Shown here: positions 54,165-63,464 of the stretch, piece by piece
Numbering within the stretch: position 1 is the first letter of the stretch
How the letters are laid out: each line of letters opens with the position of its first letter
Assembly: GCA_964626595.1 (NCBI GenBank)
Contig: CAZVFU010000005.1
Span: forward strand, 6,055 to 70,054
DNA: 64,000 nucleotides
Reading direction: 5' to 3'
Origin: JAWLFI01 sp964626595
GTDB lineage: Bacteria > Bacteroidota > Bacteroidia > Chitinophagales > Saprospiraceae
Program-made: the position numbers and the translations under genes
Notes under the pieces: generated by a model
Database searches by the model: none
What the model saw: the letters and a program-made list of their open reading frames with translations, nothing else
Told to the model about the DNA's origin: nothing

Positions 54165-54239
54165 GGTGGCTAGTCGGAATTGAACCGACGACCTCTAGAA
54201 CCACAATCTAGCGCTCTAACCGACTGAGCTATAGCCACC
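54165..54239 (-). tRNA. tRNA-His (anticodon GTG)
   Basis: Full cloverleaf on the minus strand: acceptor GTGGCTA/TAGCCAC, D-arm AGCTCAGTCGGTTAGAGC, anticodon loop TTGTGGT giving GTG, and T-loop GGTTCAATTCC. The base before the stem (C at 54239 on the plus strand) supplies the G-1 that marks tRNA-His, opposite C73 at 54165. Confidence 0.95.
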
Positions 54240-54256
54240 ATGATAAGGTAAAAATG

Positions 54257-54344
54257 CGGAGGAGGAGGGATTCGAACCCCCGGTGCCCGTGAAGGCACGT
54301 CGGTTTTCAAGACCGGTGCATTAAACCAGCTCTGCCACTCCTCC
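54257..54344 (-). tRNA. tRNA-Ser (anticodon TGA)
   Basis: On the minus strand an 88-nt tRNA with acceptor GGAGGAG/CTCCTCC, discriminator G, anticodon loop CTTGAAA giving TGA, T-loop GGTTCGAATCC and the long variable arm of class II tRNAs (TGCC...GGCA type stem). It lies 17 bp before tRNA-His in the gene order of the plus strand. Confidence 0.95.
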
Positions 54345-54500
54345 GATTGGATGGCAAAGATACATTAAAAATATATTCGTACAAGAAATTATATTATTTT
54401 TTGCGAGACCAACCTTTCGGACCCTAATATCCGTATATGATAATAATAGGAGTGTTGGGAAAATACGCTTATATTGTGTATTCTCAAGTACGCACAGAGC

Positions 54501-55058
54501 ATGGAGGATAAAACGAAACAAGTACGAAGTTGGATTCGAGACAGTATCCAAAATAATCGGAGTAGTCAACGGAAGTTGTATGGCTATTTTTTCACTGATA
54601 TGTGCAGAATGGTAGAAAAATATACGCGTGATAAAGACGCTGTGATTTCGATTGTGAACAATGGCTTTTTGCGTATTTTTCAGAATTTAAGTTCTTATGA
54701 CCAAAACCGGCCTTTTAAGCCCTGGGCAAAAACTTTGGTTTTCAGGGCACTCAGTGACTACTTTAGATCCAAATCCTCTGCGGCTACAGTAGTACCGATT
54801 TTTGATCGCGATGCGATTCATTATCAACCTGCCCTTGATAATCTGTTTTTGGAAGATCTTATGGAACATTTAAAACAATTACCAAATACCACCCGAAAGG
54901 TATTCACTCTTTACGCTGTAAAGGGTTATAAGCATCGCGAAATCGCGGAGATGCTATCGATCAGTTCGGGGACCTCGAAATGGCATGTTTCTCAGGCTCG
55001 AAGTATTTTAAGGAAGCATATTTCAAATATGAAAGATGGGGAGGCATATGGACTATAG
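54501..55058 (+). CDS. ECF-type RNA polymerase sigma factor
   Basis: A 185-residue sigma-70 family protein. Region 2 is around residues 20-85 (FLRIFQNLSSYDQNRPFKPWAKTLVFRALSDYFR, cited by parts FLRIFQNL and FKPWAKTLVFRAL), region 4 at about 120-175 with LKQLPNTTRKVFTLYAVKGY and the helix-turn-helix HREIAEMLSISSGTSKWHVSQ. The ATG at 54501 (MEDKTKQV) fits better than the TTG at 54474. Its last 11 bases overlap the next gene, so the two are coupled. Confidence 0.9.
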   Translation: MEDKTKQVRSWIRDSIQNNRSSQRKLYGYFFTDMCRMVEKYTRDKDAVISIVNNGFLRIFQNLSSYDQNRPFKPWAKTLVFRALSDYFRSKSSAATVVPIFDRDAIHYQPALDNLFLEDLMEHLKQLPNTTRKVFTLYAVKGYKHREIAEMLSISSGTSKWHVSQARSILRKHISNMKDGEAYGL

Positions 55059-56229
55059 AAATCAACATCCATGGGAAGAAGAGGGCTGGAATGCTCTTGA
55101 GCCGATGCTCGATCAGCAAATGCCGGTTGCGAGTCGTTTCCGGGGCCGTAAATATATCAATGCGGTTTTATGGCTTTTTTGTTTTTTTACTGTCGCGGGC
55201 TGGGGCGTGCTCGATTACAGAGATCATCAGGGGAATTCAAATGAAATAGAAAAAGCAGAACCTAATATGGCCTCTGCCGATCTTTCCTATGCTGCATCTT
55301 CCAATGATGTGGAGTTGACTGATTTCCAACCCGAAAGCAGTTCTCGTTCATATTATGGTGACCTACTTTTTGCTAATGCAGGGGATTACCTAATCGAAGA
55401 TAATAATCGGATGCCCTATTCAGTTGCCTTGAATCGGTTTTCAGCTGATGCAGAGATGCAGTTGCATTCGCTGTCCGAACCTGAAATCTTGAGCCAGCGA
55501 TTAGCAGGAATCCGATCTTTGTTGCCTCGAACCTCCGCTCACTTAGGAACACAGATACTATATAATCCGCCCTCTCTTTCTTCACAGGTTTTAACTAAAC
55601 CTTCTTATCCTCGAAATCCTGTTTTGGGATCCTTTGTTGAAGTTCATATTCAAAATCAAAATTCTGACTTATGGGGTGGTGGAGTATTTTTTGGACTTTC
55701 TTATACAGGTAAATCTCCCTGGCAAACCAGTTTTTCTGTAGGATACCAATACTTGAAATCCAGAACACTCGAGGCAGATGGAGCCTACTCTGTCCCACTC
55801 GTACTACCCGGATCCAACCCGGATAATCCTCAAACTAATGAAAACATTTTTCCTTCTTTAGATTTACCTCAAGTTCAGATTCATGCTCACCGAATAGGTT
55901 TCACCGGCCAATTTGATTGGAATATTGCCGGTCGATTTGGATTGGGGGCTATTGCCAGAGCCTCTTTGGATTGGTATACCATGAATCCCGATCTATCGAA
56001 TTCCTCTATTCGCTATTATTATCCAGATTTAGGATTCAATAAGCGAGATGAACCCCATTCTTATTTTCACCTCGGAGCAGGGATCAATTCCTCATATAAG
56101 CTGGGATCTTCTTGGTCTATTCAATTGCGAGGTATGCTGACGAAGAGTTTCACCGGGCTTAATACAAAACCATCCTACATAGATGCTTACATTTGGTCTT
56201 TAGAGTCTGGCGTGCGTTACCAATTCTAA
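55048..56229 (+). CDS. Inner-membrane anchored protein with C-terminal outer-membrane-type barrel, partner of the sigma factor
   Basis: A 393-residue protein (397 with ATG at 55036). Residues 1-40 are charged and cytoplasmic in style (HPWEEEGWNALEPML), residues of about 42-62 are one transmembrane helix (INAVLWLFCFFTVAGWGVL), then a 120-residue linker, and residues of about 185-393 form amphipathic strands ending in SGVRYQF like a beta-barrel. Anti-sigma-like position after an ECF sigma, with an 11-bp overlap, suggests a trans-envelope regulator; no anti-sigma domain is recognisable. One chain with both an inner-membrane helix and a barrel is unusual. Confidence 0.72.
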   Translation: MDYRNQHPWEEEGWNALEPMLDQQMPVASRFRGRKYINAVLWLFCFFTVAGWGVLDYRDHQGNSNEIEKAEPNMASADLSYAASSNDVELTDFQPESSSRSYYGDLLFANAGDYLIEDNNRMPYSVALNRFSADAEMQLHSLSEPEILSQRLAGIRSLLPRTSAHLGTQILYNPPSLSSQVLTKPSYPRNPVLGSFVEVHIQNQNSDLWGGGVFFGLSYTGKSPWQTSFSVGYQYLKSRTLEADGAYSVPLVLPGSNPDNPQTNENIFPSLDLPQVQIHAHRIGFTGQFDWNIAGRFGLGAIARASLDWYTMNPDLSNSSIRYYYPDLGFNKRDEPHSYFHLGAGINSSYKLGSSWSIQLRGMLTKSFTGLNTKPSYIDAYIWSLESGVRYQF

Positions 56230-56383
56230 GCGCATCCTCAGTAGATTTATCAAATCCTGGATTGAAAATTAGCTGCAAATACTTCTATAGAATTTAGAAA
56301 GGACTAAAAGCCATAATTTGGGTGAGAAGTATAAGGTTCTTTTATCGAGAACTTTCTAATTATCTGATATTTCTCAGAATAAA

Positions 56384-56731
56384 TTACAGATGAAGACGAC
56401 TCTTCTTAGTCAATAACTCATCCTCTGTCTCATCCCTATCCGGATCGGGCACACAGCAATCTACAGGGCATACAGCTGCGCATTGAGGCTCTTCATGAAA
56501 TCCTACGCATTCTGTGCATTTGTCGGGAACAATATAGTAAATATCGTCATCAATAGGTTCCAGTTGCTTGTCTGCATCAACAACTTTACCATCCTCTAAT
56601 TCATAATCCCCTTTTACGGTGTTTCCATCCGAAATGGCCCATTCAATCCCGCCTTCATAAATGGCATTGTTTGGACACTCGGGTTCACAAGCTCCGCAAT
56701 TGATACATTCATCTGTTATTATAATAGCCAT
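56384..56731 (-). CDS. 2[4Fe-4S] ferredoxin, Chromatium type, with extra insertion
   Basis: A 115-residue electron carrier. Cluster 1 cysteines in CINCGACEPECP; cluster 2 in CTECVGFHEEPQCAAVCP, which has the CxxC-(8)-C spacing of Allochromatium-type ferredoxins. A segment of about 25 residues rich in Asp and Glu lies between the clusters, longer than in the classical type. The start is the ATG at 56731. Partner unknown. Confidence 0.92.
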   Translation of the reverse strand: MAIIITDECINCGACEPECPNNAIYEGGIEWAISDGNTVKGDYELEDGKVVDADKQLEPIDDDIYYIVPDKCTECVGFHEEPQCAAVCPVDCCVPDPDRDETEDELLTKKSRLHL

Positions 56732-56757
56732 ATACTAAGATTTGATAGCAAAAATGA

Positions 56758-56765
56758 TACTTTTG
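56758..56765 (+). promoter_or_regulatory. Candidate -7 box of the lectin gene
   Basis: TACTTTTG is an exact TAnnTTTG, 21 nt before the ATG at 56787. A TTTG lies 13 bp upstream (56741-56744), closer than the usual 17-23 bp, so the call is weak. Confidence 0.35.
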
Positions 56766-56786
56766 CTGTAGAAAACAATCATACGA

Positions 56787-57884
56787 ATGCAAAGTTTTAT
56801 AAAAGATATTTTTCTTGCAACGATCATCATTCTGTTAGCAGGGCTTCAAGCAGGAATAGCACAAGTGGTTTTCGAAATCAATGACTTCAAAGCAGAAAAG
56901 GAAAGTCTAAGCACAGTGCAGGGGGCCCAACTATTTTCAGACTTTTTAAGGATTTGTCCGGCTGAGGCCAACACTCAAGGTGCTGCATGGTATTCTGAGA
57001 ATAAGATCTTTTTGAAAGATGGATTCTATACTGAGTTTGAGTTTAAGATTAGAAATAATGATAATGTTTATGATGGGGGAGATGGGTTTGCCTTTGTAAT
57101 TCAGAATCAGGGACCTGGAGTTATCGGTGGAATGGGGAATGATTTAGGATACAAGCAATTAGACCGAGCTGTTGCTATTGAGTTTGATATATTCCAAAAT
57201 GAGGACGAAGAGAGTGCCAATCATGTTTGTTTGTCCTTCTTTGATCCATCTATGGGGTATTATAGAAAATATGCGACGGTTCATTCCATACCCGAACTGA
57301 ATGATGGAGAATCCCATTTTGCGCGAATAGAATATCGAAATGAAGAACTAATTTTTTACCTGGATAGTTACTTGTTTCCCATATTGACGGTTCGTTTGGA
57401 TATCCCTTTACGGATCAACTCTGAGGATGGTTATGGTTGGGTTGGGTTTTCAGCCGGAACATCTGAGGCCTATGCGCATCACGATTTGCTGAGCTGGACC
57501 ATGGGTAATTACAGCCCACCTCCCAAAGATATTGATGTAAAGGATGTGAAAATTGAAGAGTCGGATGAAATCGTTGTAAAGAATAGAAAATTAATCATAT
57601 CTATTTGGGATGATGACTTATTAGATCGAGATACCGTTTCAGTCAAAGTAGGCGATGAATGGATCCTAACAGATTATGAAGTTAGAAGAGAAAAGAAAGT
57701 CATTTACTATACCTTAAAGGGTTTTTCCAGTGATCTGGTGATGTATGCGCATAATATGGGGCTCATTCCACCCAATACCGCAGCTATTGAAGTAAATGAC
57801 GGTCAAAATAAATACCGGTTTAAAATGAAGGCAGATTTGACCAGCTCTCAATCCGTTAGATTCCGATATCAGGCTCCCGATTAG
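56787..57884 (+). CDS. L-type (legume-like) lectin domain protein with C-terminal unassigned domain
   Basis: Secreted 365-residue protein: signal peptide to about residue 25, then an L-type lectin fold: GDGFAFVIQNQG near 95, AVAIEFDIFQNED, and the late strand pair YGWVGFSAGTSEAYAHHDLLSW. The last 110 residues (about 250-365) are a separate domain ending in an acidic strand series, with DRDTVSVKVGDEWIL and AHNMGLIPPNTAAI, a pattern I have seen in other Bacteroidota surface proteins but cannot name. No T9SS tail. Confidence 0.8.
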   Translation: MQSFIKDIFLATIIILLAGLQAGIAQVVFEINDFKAEKESLSTVQGAQLFSDFLRICPAEANTQGAAWYSENKIFLKDGFYTEFEFKIRNNDNVYDGGDGFAFVIQNQGPGVIGGMGNDLGYKQLDRAVAIEFDIFQNEDEESANHVCLSFFDPSMGYYRKYATVHSIPELNDGESHFARIEYRNEELIFYLDSYLFPILTVRLDIPLRINSEDGYGWVGFSAGTSEAYAHHDLLSWTMGNYSPPPKDIDVKDVKIEESDEIVVKNRKLIISIWDDDLLDRDTVSVKVGDEWILTDYEVRREKKVIYYTLKGFSSDLVMYAHNMGLIPPNTAAIEVNDGQNKYRFKMKADLTSSQSVRFRYQAPD

Positions 57885-57915
57885 GATCGGCTTGCCACAT
57901 CATTTGAGAGCACTA

Positions 57916-58614
57916 TTAGCGTGATTCACTGAACAAATCTACATTCGAATAAAGCGCTAAAGCCTCAACGGCTGTATTTTTAAAGTTGACATTTGCGGAT
58001 TTGTGCAGTCTGGAAGGTAAACTTTGTTTACGCTGGGTATTGAGGTCTTTATTCTCCAGAAAGTTATAGATAATATTGATCATCTTGGAGTAACGCTCAT
58101 AATCGTCTACCTGAGGCTGAGGACGCATATCTAATAAATGAGCAGCGCGAAAGAATAAGGTTTGATGGTAAAATGCATATTGAGATGGATCCATTCCTGA
58201 AATTAACAAGCTTACCCACTGCACGTCCCAATTTGCATCTGCAATAATACTATTGGGATGTGACTTCTTATAATGATGAACCATCTCTTCTGCCATATAA
58301 CGAAAGGAGTCAATGCGATCCTGAATCGGGCGACTGTTATTGAACAGGATATTTATGGACTCTTGAACTATTTCGGGATCTTCATCGTAAAATAGAATCA
58401 ACGTTTCTATGGGGCGGTATCGTTCCCGTTTCCATAATCTTTGGGTCCGTGTACTTTTGAATGCAGCTAAAACCTGCTCTTTTATCGATAGACTTTGATC
58501 TTTTATATTCGCCCAATTCGTGGGATATTCATACAGTGCTTCCCATTTTTGATCAAGGTGTGGGATTTGCTCGAGATAGGAATCGATAATCTCATGGACA
58601 ACAGTTAGCTTCAT
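57916..58614 (-). CDS. Hypothetical helical protein
   Basis: A 232-residue soluble protein with no signal or transmembrane segment. Aromatic-rich helices such as RPIETLILFYDEDPEIVQESINILF and ANWDVQWVSLLISGMDP are cited by their starts RPIETLI and NWDVQWV. I do not recognise a family. It is convergent with the lectin gene (31-bp gap) and 42 bp downstream of the barrel gene, so it could be cotranscribed with it. Confidence 0.65.
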   Translation of the reverse strand: MKLTVVHEIIDSYLEQIPHLDQKWEALYEYPTNWANIKDQSLSIKEQVLAAFKSTRTQRLWKRERYRPIETLILFYDEDPEIVQESINILFNNSRPIQDRIDSFRYMAEEMVHHYKKSHPNSIIADANWDVQWVSLLISGMDPSQYAFYHQTLFFRAAHLLDMRPQPQVDDYERYSKMINIIYNFLENKDLNTQRKQSLPSRLHKSANVNFKNTAVEALALYSNVDLFSESR

Positions 58615-58656
58615 AAAGGGTGTGATTATTTGGAGGAGCTTAGATTAAAAACTGCT

Positions 58657-60297
58657 CTAAAATCGCATAATAATTCCACCTAGAATATTTCGACCTATAA
58701 TCGGATATTGATTCCATCGCTGTCGGGTATTATTCGTTAAGTTATAAGCGTGAAAGAATACGCCCCAATGCTCAGCAAAGAAATAATCTGCACCTAAGCT
58801 TAAGTCAAACAGTCCTTCCAGTTGGTCAATTTGATTATCGGAGTCCAGGTAGTCCACCCCATTTTGAAATCGAATATCAAACCAGAAGTTCAACTTTTGA
58901 GATAAAAGAGAATATTCAGTTCTGAAATCCGCAGTAAATGTAGGCGTATGAATCGGAGACTCCAGGGAGTCCAAACTAAAAAAGGTTTGATTCAAAGTCA
59001 GGGAGGTCGTTAGATTCTCAGTCACCGGATAATTGAGATTGAGGCTGATATCGATCGCGCTTCCACTTTCGTAATACGCATCAAATAAGCGTGTATCCTT
59101 AAAATCAGGTGTAAAGAAGGCCAGATTAGAAAAGTTCTGGTAGGCTACTTCAAGATTATACTTCAGCTGATTATACCTTCCTTTTGCTCCGGCAAAAATT
59201 TCCCATTGTCGAGTGGCATACAATGAATCCATTGTATTCGTAAAGTATGGATTGCGCTGACTTAGCTGGGAAAATCCTTGCGCTTGCAAAGAGCCGGCAC
59301 TTCCCAAATATGCAATAAGCTGATCTTCAAGTACACTATACTGAGCATGGATTTCGGGGAAAATCAATGAGGTTTCATTGGCATTTCCGACAAAAAGTCC
59401 GACACGGGCTGAGAATTTCTCGGTTTGATAGGAGTAACTGGGCTTGAAGGTGAAAATATTAAGACCTATGGGGTCTGCAGATATAGAATCTGTAAAATTA
59501 ATGAACCGGGCTTGACCCTCTACTTCAATTGCTTGCTGATCTGAAATTTCCCAGGCGACCTGAGCTAATAGCTGGAATTGATTTTCACTGGCTAATAAAT
59601 TGTCAGATGTATTTTCATAGGCTGTTTTTAACTTGTATTGCAAGCCCCAGGAATTGGACTCCTTACTTCCCAGAGAGAAATCAGCATGAAACAGATTGAA
59701 TCGTCTGGCTGCATCTTCTCGCGAAAAGGAATCAACTTCATGATCATAGCCATATAAGTCGTTGATCAGATGATCGTACTTCAAGTGTCCATCGATGTAA
59801 AAGGACGGGCCAAAAATGTATTCCCCACCTAGTCCGAGATGAGTGCGACCTATAATTTGGTTTTCAAGGTTATTTCGATTGTCGACACTATAGTGGCTCC
59901 CTTCTGCATATGCTTGATAATTACTTCCCCGGAAACTAGTGTATCCATCTGCCAGGGGACTTTTTGGCGTACCATAGCCTGCCCTTAAGTAAGTTGAATA
60001 TGACTTTTCCAATTCAGTTCGCCCCATACCCAGTGCTCGGATTTCTGGAGGTTGATAGTCGTAATCAAGTTGCCGATCCTGTATTCTAAAATTATACGAC
60101 AACTGTGTGGTATCAAAGGGGGGAAGTTGAGGGTTCATAAGCAGGCGCTCAGCAGAACCGAGTCGAGCATCAAAATCCCGAACCACCTGAACCTCTTCTG
60201 ATGGCAATTGAACCTGAGCCAGACTGCTGGAAAGGATCCCCAAGCTTAAAAGATTCAGGAGTATCAATAGCCTTATTATACAATTACTCATCTTCAA
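58657..60297 (-). CDS. Outer-membrane beta-barrel protein (TonB-receptor-like barrel without plug)
   Basis: Signal peptide ending SLAQVQLPSEE (start MKMSNC or MSNC) and a 546-residue chain with about 16-22 amphipathic strands ending in ILGGIIMRF. There is no carboxypeptidase-like or plug domain. Its start overlaps the end of the TPR gene by 14 bp, so the two are almost certainly cotranscribed and may act together. The ligand is unknown. Confidence 0.82.
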   Translation of the reverse strand: MKMSNCIIRLLILLNLLSLGILSSSLAQVQLPSEEVQVVRDFDARLGSAERLLMNPQLPPFDTTQLSYNFRIQDRQLDYDYQPPEIRALGMGRTELEKSYSTYLRAGYGTPKSPLADGYTSFRGSNYQAYAEGSHYSVDNRNNLENQIIGRTHLGLGGEYIFGPSFYIDGHLKYDHLINDLYGYDHEVDSFSREDAARRFNLFHADFSLGSKESNSWGLQYKLKTAYENTSDNLLASENQFQLLAQVAWEISDQQAIEVEGQARFINFTDSISADPIGLNIFTFKPSYSYQTEKFSARVGLFVGNANETSLIFPEIHAQYSVLEDQLIAYLGSAGSLQAQGFSQLSQRNPYFTNTMDSLYATRQWEIFAGAKGRYNQLKYNLEVAYQNFSNLAFFTPDFKDTRLFDAYYESGSAIDISLNLNYPVTENLTTSLTLNQTFFSLDSLESPIHTPTFTADFRTEYSLLSQKLNFWFDIRFQNGVDYLDSDNQIDQLEGLFDLSLGADYFFAEHWGVFFHAYNLTNNTRQRWNQYPIIGRNILGGIIMRF

Positions 60298-63200
60298 GTT
60301 CTTTTATCTTTTCTAATTTATGATTTGCTTCATCTAACAACTCCTCGGACTCTCCAAAATTTTCAATGACCGCTTCCAGGGCCGCTTTGGCATTAAAAAT
60401 ATCATCCTGCTTGACTAAAATATCAGACAATAGGATCAATGACCTGGCTACCCAATAAGGATAGGCGGAACTCTCTTTGTAAGATTCCCTGCTTAGCTCT
60501 TCTGCAAGTTCATATTCTTTCTGTACGTAGTATATTTTCGCGATCTGATATCGCGCTTCTGCGCTCCGCTCATCATCACTCAGTCGACTCACTTCGTTAA
60601 ATGCATTCAGCGCCTGATCCCATTGTTTCTCCTCTAATGCCACCTTACCTCTGTAATACATGGCCTTTCCCTTTTGGTCGTTTGAACTGCGTGGATTCTG
60701 GAATACCTGATCGGACAGATCTAAAACGGCCTTTGTATCCTGGGCTCGAAATGCAGCCTCCATACCTCCCACCTGAGCTGTCAATTCATCCTCTTCAGAT
60801 TGAGCGACTTTTGACCAGCGCTGGAAATATTCCGTCGATTTCTCAAAATCCTCAATATAGTTGTAACTTATAAGGGCTGCCTTTTGACAGGCCGGAGCGT
60901 AATAAGGCGACGGTCCACGCTGAATGACTTTTTCATATCCAGCCAGGGCGGGTTTATACATTCCTTCGGCGAGATAGGATTCGCCCATTCGGAAAGAAGC
61001 ACTCAGGGCATGGATTCCGTTAGGGAATTGTTCCAGGTACCGTTGGTAAGCTTTGGCCGCACGCTCGTAGTTCCCATTTTCAAATTGAGCCTCTGCTGCC
61101 CTGAAGTTAAGCGAATCCTTGCTTCGCTCACCCAGAGAGACACCGCTCTTCTCCTCGAGAAATTTGACATAAGCCTCCGGTTGGCCCATATCCTGCACAT
61201 AAATCTCTTCAATACCCGTAAGCGCTTCGGCAGATTGTTCCGGTTGCGGATTCTTATCAAATACCGCTTTATAATAATTTAAGGCTGTTTTCGTATCTCC
61301 AAGGTTATAGGACAATAATCCCAACCGGAGCAGGGCATCCACCACCAATTCCGAAGTAGCCCCGTAATCCGTAACGAGCTTATTGAGTGGTCTTATCGCC
61401 TGATTCAACTGCCCGAGTTCGGTAAGGGTGGATCCTAATTCCAGAAGTGCGTTATCGGCATAGGTGCTATTCGGATAGTTCTTGACTAACTGATTTAATG
61501 ACTCTACTTTTCGTTCTCTCTGGCCTTGGAGACCGTAAATAATGGATTTTTGAAATTGGGCATAAACAAAGCCACTACTTCTGCGCTCGATGGTCTGATC
61601 GTAAGCTGATATGGCTGCATCGTATTTATTGAGTTTGAAAAGACAATCGCCCAGTCTGAGTAAGGCATCGCCATAAATATTATCAGTGATATATTGATTC
61701 TTGATCTGGATTCGATGGGTTTTGATTCCCTGAACAGCCTGTTTGAAATACGATTCAGCCTGTCCGTATTCGCTTTGTTTGATGTAGTTGTATCCCAACA
61801 TGTAGTGGGCTATATAGGGACTCGACCCGGGAGGCAGATTTGACACGCTTTTTGTTTGATCTAAATAACTCAATAGCAAATTTGTGCTTTCTCCATATTT
61901 TTGTTGTCTCGAGAAAATGTCAGCCTTCCAAAAGGTAGCCTGTGCTACCCATTTTTGCTCAATGGGGTGGTCCAATGATTTCTCCAGACTTTGTAATGCT
62001 AAATCAAAATTCTTTTCTCTAAAATGCTGAGTTGCTCTGAAAAAAGTGATTTTTTGATACGCACTGAGCAAATCCGGTGACGGATCCTCAATGCTTTCAA
62101 TAGTAGCTACTGCCTTTTTATAGTCGCGTGTTTTGAGAAACACATCCGAAAGGATTTCTTGCGCTTCTTTATGATAGTCACTGCTGGGAGGCACTTTAGA
62201 AAGAGCATTTACAGCTTCCCTGTCAAACCCCATTTCCGCAGATAGTTTCCCGTAATTGAAAGAAGCCTCTAAGGCCACCGATTCATCGTCTCCCCTTCGC
62301 GAGGCATTAGCAAATGCATTCCGAGCTGATTCCTTATCTTTTAACTTCAAATAGGCATCTGCGAGATAAAGATTTGCATTTTGTCCTCGCCGATTATTTT
62401 CGTCGGATATTTTTGAAAAGGTGGATATAGCCTCTTCGTAGTGTCCGGTTTGATACTGAACATAGGCCAATTGGTAATAATCATCCGAAGACATACGATT
62501 CCGCCGACTGTAGGATTCCAAATGGGGTAAGGCCAACTCAAACTCTTCTCTTTGAATGTAGGAAAGAGCAAGCACATATGCGATTTTATCCTTTTCCTGT
62601 ACCTGATCTTCTTCCAACTTGCCCGGCGCGTAATCTATGACAGCGTCAAATTGGTCGAGTTCAAATAAAATTTGACTTTTATAAGCCGGAATGAATCGGC
62701 CGTACTTTCTAGACGACTCAATTTTCTCAAAGTAGGGGAGAGCCTTATCATATATGCCTTGCTCATAATAACTCATGGCGATATAGTAGTTCGAGGGATA
62801 GTAATTCGGCCCCTGCGAGTTCGAGATCAAATTTAATTGACTACGCGCTTGCTGATAATTTCCTTGCGTAAACAATACATATCCCTTTTTGAATAAAATT
62901 TCCTCCCGTTTAGATGATGGAACATCACGCATCGAAATTTGACTATAATAGGTATAAGCCTCCTCATATTTTCGCTGGTTATAATAGTAATCAGCTATTT
63001 CCAGCGTAGCCATAAAGATCAGTGGGTCCGGCTTGTGGTTTTGTACAAAATCTAAAAACAGTTGCTCGGCTTCGGGCAGCCCCAGTTTAATCGACGCTAA
63101 TGCGATGTAGTATTCCGTCTGAATATCATGCCGATCCAAAGTGGTATGGTCGATATTAACTTCCAGATTTCTAAACGATCGAAACTCATCAATTGACTTC

Positions 63201-63334
63201 TCATAAATCCCCTGCTTGAACAACTGCAAGCCTTTGTTAAAATGAGAAAATTCACTGGATTGGGACTGGGGTAATTGACCTTGAACCGAAGCGCCCACGA
63301 CCATAGCCAGTACTAAAAAAATTATATCCCTCAT
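60284..63334 (-). CDS. Large tetratricopeptide-repeat protein, probably periplasmic
   Basis: A 1016-residue protein from the ATG at 63334 (MRDIIFLVLAMVVGASVQGQ), which has a signal peptide; the frame extends to 63385 but that start would hide the signal. Most of the length is consecutive TPR units with YEEAISTFSKI, AYIQRSEFE and YAPACQKAALISYNY-like pairs (about 20 units by eye), and a C-terminal coiled tail. No lipoprotein Cys. TPR proteins of this kind often scaffold envelope complexes; its overlap with the barrel gene supports that. Confidence 0.9.
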   Translation of the reverse strand: MRDIIFLVLAMVVGASVQGQLPQSQSSEFSHFNKGLQLFKQGIYEKSIDEFRSFRNLEVNIDHTTLDRHDIQTEYYIALASIKLGLPEAEQLFLDFVQNHKPDPLIFMATLEIADYYYNQRKYEEAYTYYSQISMRDVPSSKREEILFKKGYVLFTQGNYQQARSQLNLISNSQGPNYYPSNYYIAMSYYEQGIYDKALPYFEKIESSRKYGRFIPAYKSQILFELDQFDAVIDYAPGKLEEDQVQEKDKIAYVLALSYIQREEFELALPHLESYSRRNRMSSDDYYQLAYVQYQTGHYEEAISTFSKISDENNRRGQNANLYLADAYLKLKDKESARNAFANASRRGDDESVALEASFNYGKLSAEMGFDREAVNALSKVPPSSDYHKEAQEILSDVFLKTRDYKKAVATIESIEDPSPDLLSAYQKITFFRATQHFREKNFDLALQSLEKSLDHPIEQKWVAQATFWKADIFSRQQKYGESTNLLLSYLDQTKSVSNLPPGSSPYIAHYMLGYNYIKQSEYGQAESYFKQAVQGIKTHRIQIKNQYITDNIYGDALLRLGDCLFKLNKYDAAISAYDQTIERRSSGFVYAQFQKSIIYGLQGQRERKVESLNQLVKNYPNSTYADNALLELGSTLTELGQLNQAIRPLNKLVTDYGATSELVVDALLRLGLLSYNLGDTKTALNYYKAVFDKNPQPEQSAEALTGIEEIYVQDMGQPEAYVKFLEEKSGVSLGERSKDSLNFRAAEAQFENGNYERAAKAYQRYLEQFPNGIHALSASFRMGESYLAEGMYKPALAGYEKVIQRGPSPYYAPACQKAALISYNYIEDFEKSTEYFQRWSKVAQSEEDELTAQVGGMEAAFRAQDTKAVLDLSDQVFQNPRSSNDQKGKAMYYRGKVALEEKQWDQALNAFNEVSRLSDDERSAEARYQIAKIYYVQKEYELAEELSRESYKESSAYPYWVARSLILLSDILVKQDDIFNAKAALEAVIENFGESEELLDEANHKLEKIKELEDE

Positions 63335-63464
63335 ATATGATGTGTTTATTCCTCGCAATTTAGGGTGGTCATCCACCTGATTCAAATACGAAGATACAAA
63401 TTAACGTTTATAATCATATGATATTCTACCAATGCCTCTAAACTTATGTTGAGTGTGGAGGGAA

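Noticed and set aside
53951..54211. 86-codon open frame next to the tRNA genes
   Set aside because: It runs across the GC-rich repeat into tRNA-His on the opposite strand, so it is an accident of composition.
54165..54344. tRNA genes as possible attachment site of an integrated element
   Set aside because: No integrase, no direct repeat of the tRNA 3' end and no foreign genes are seen within the window.
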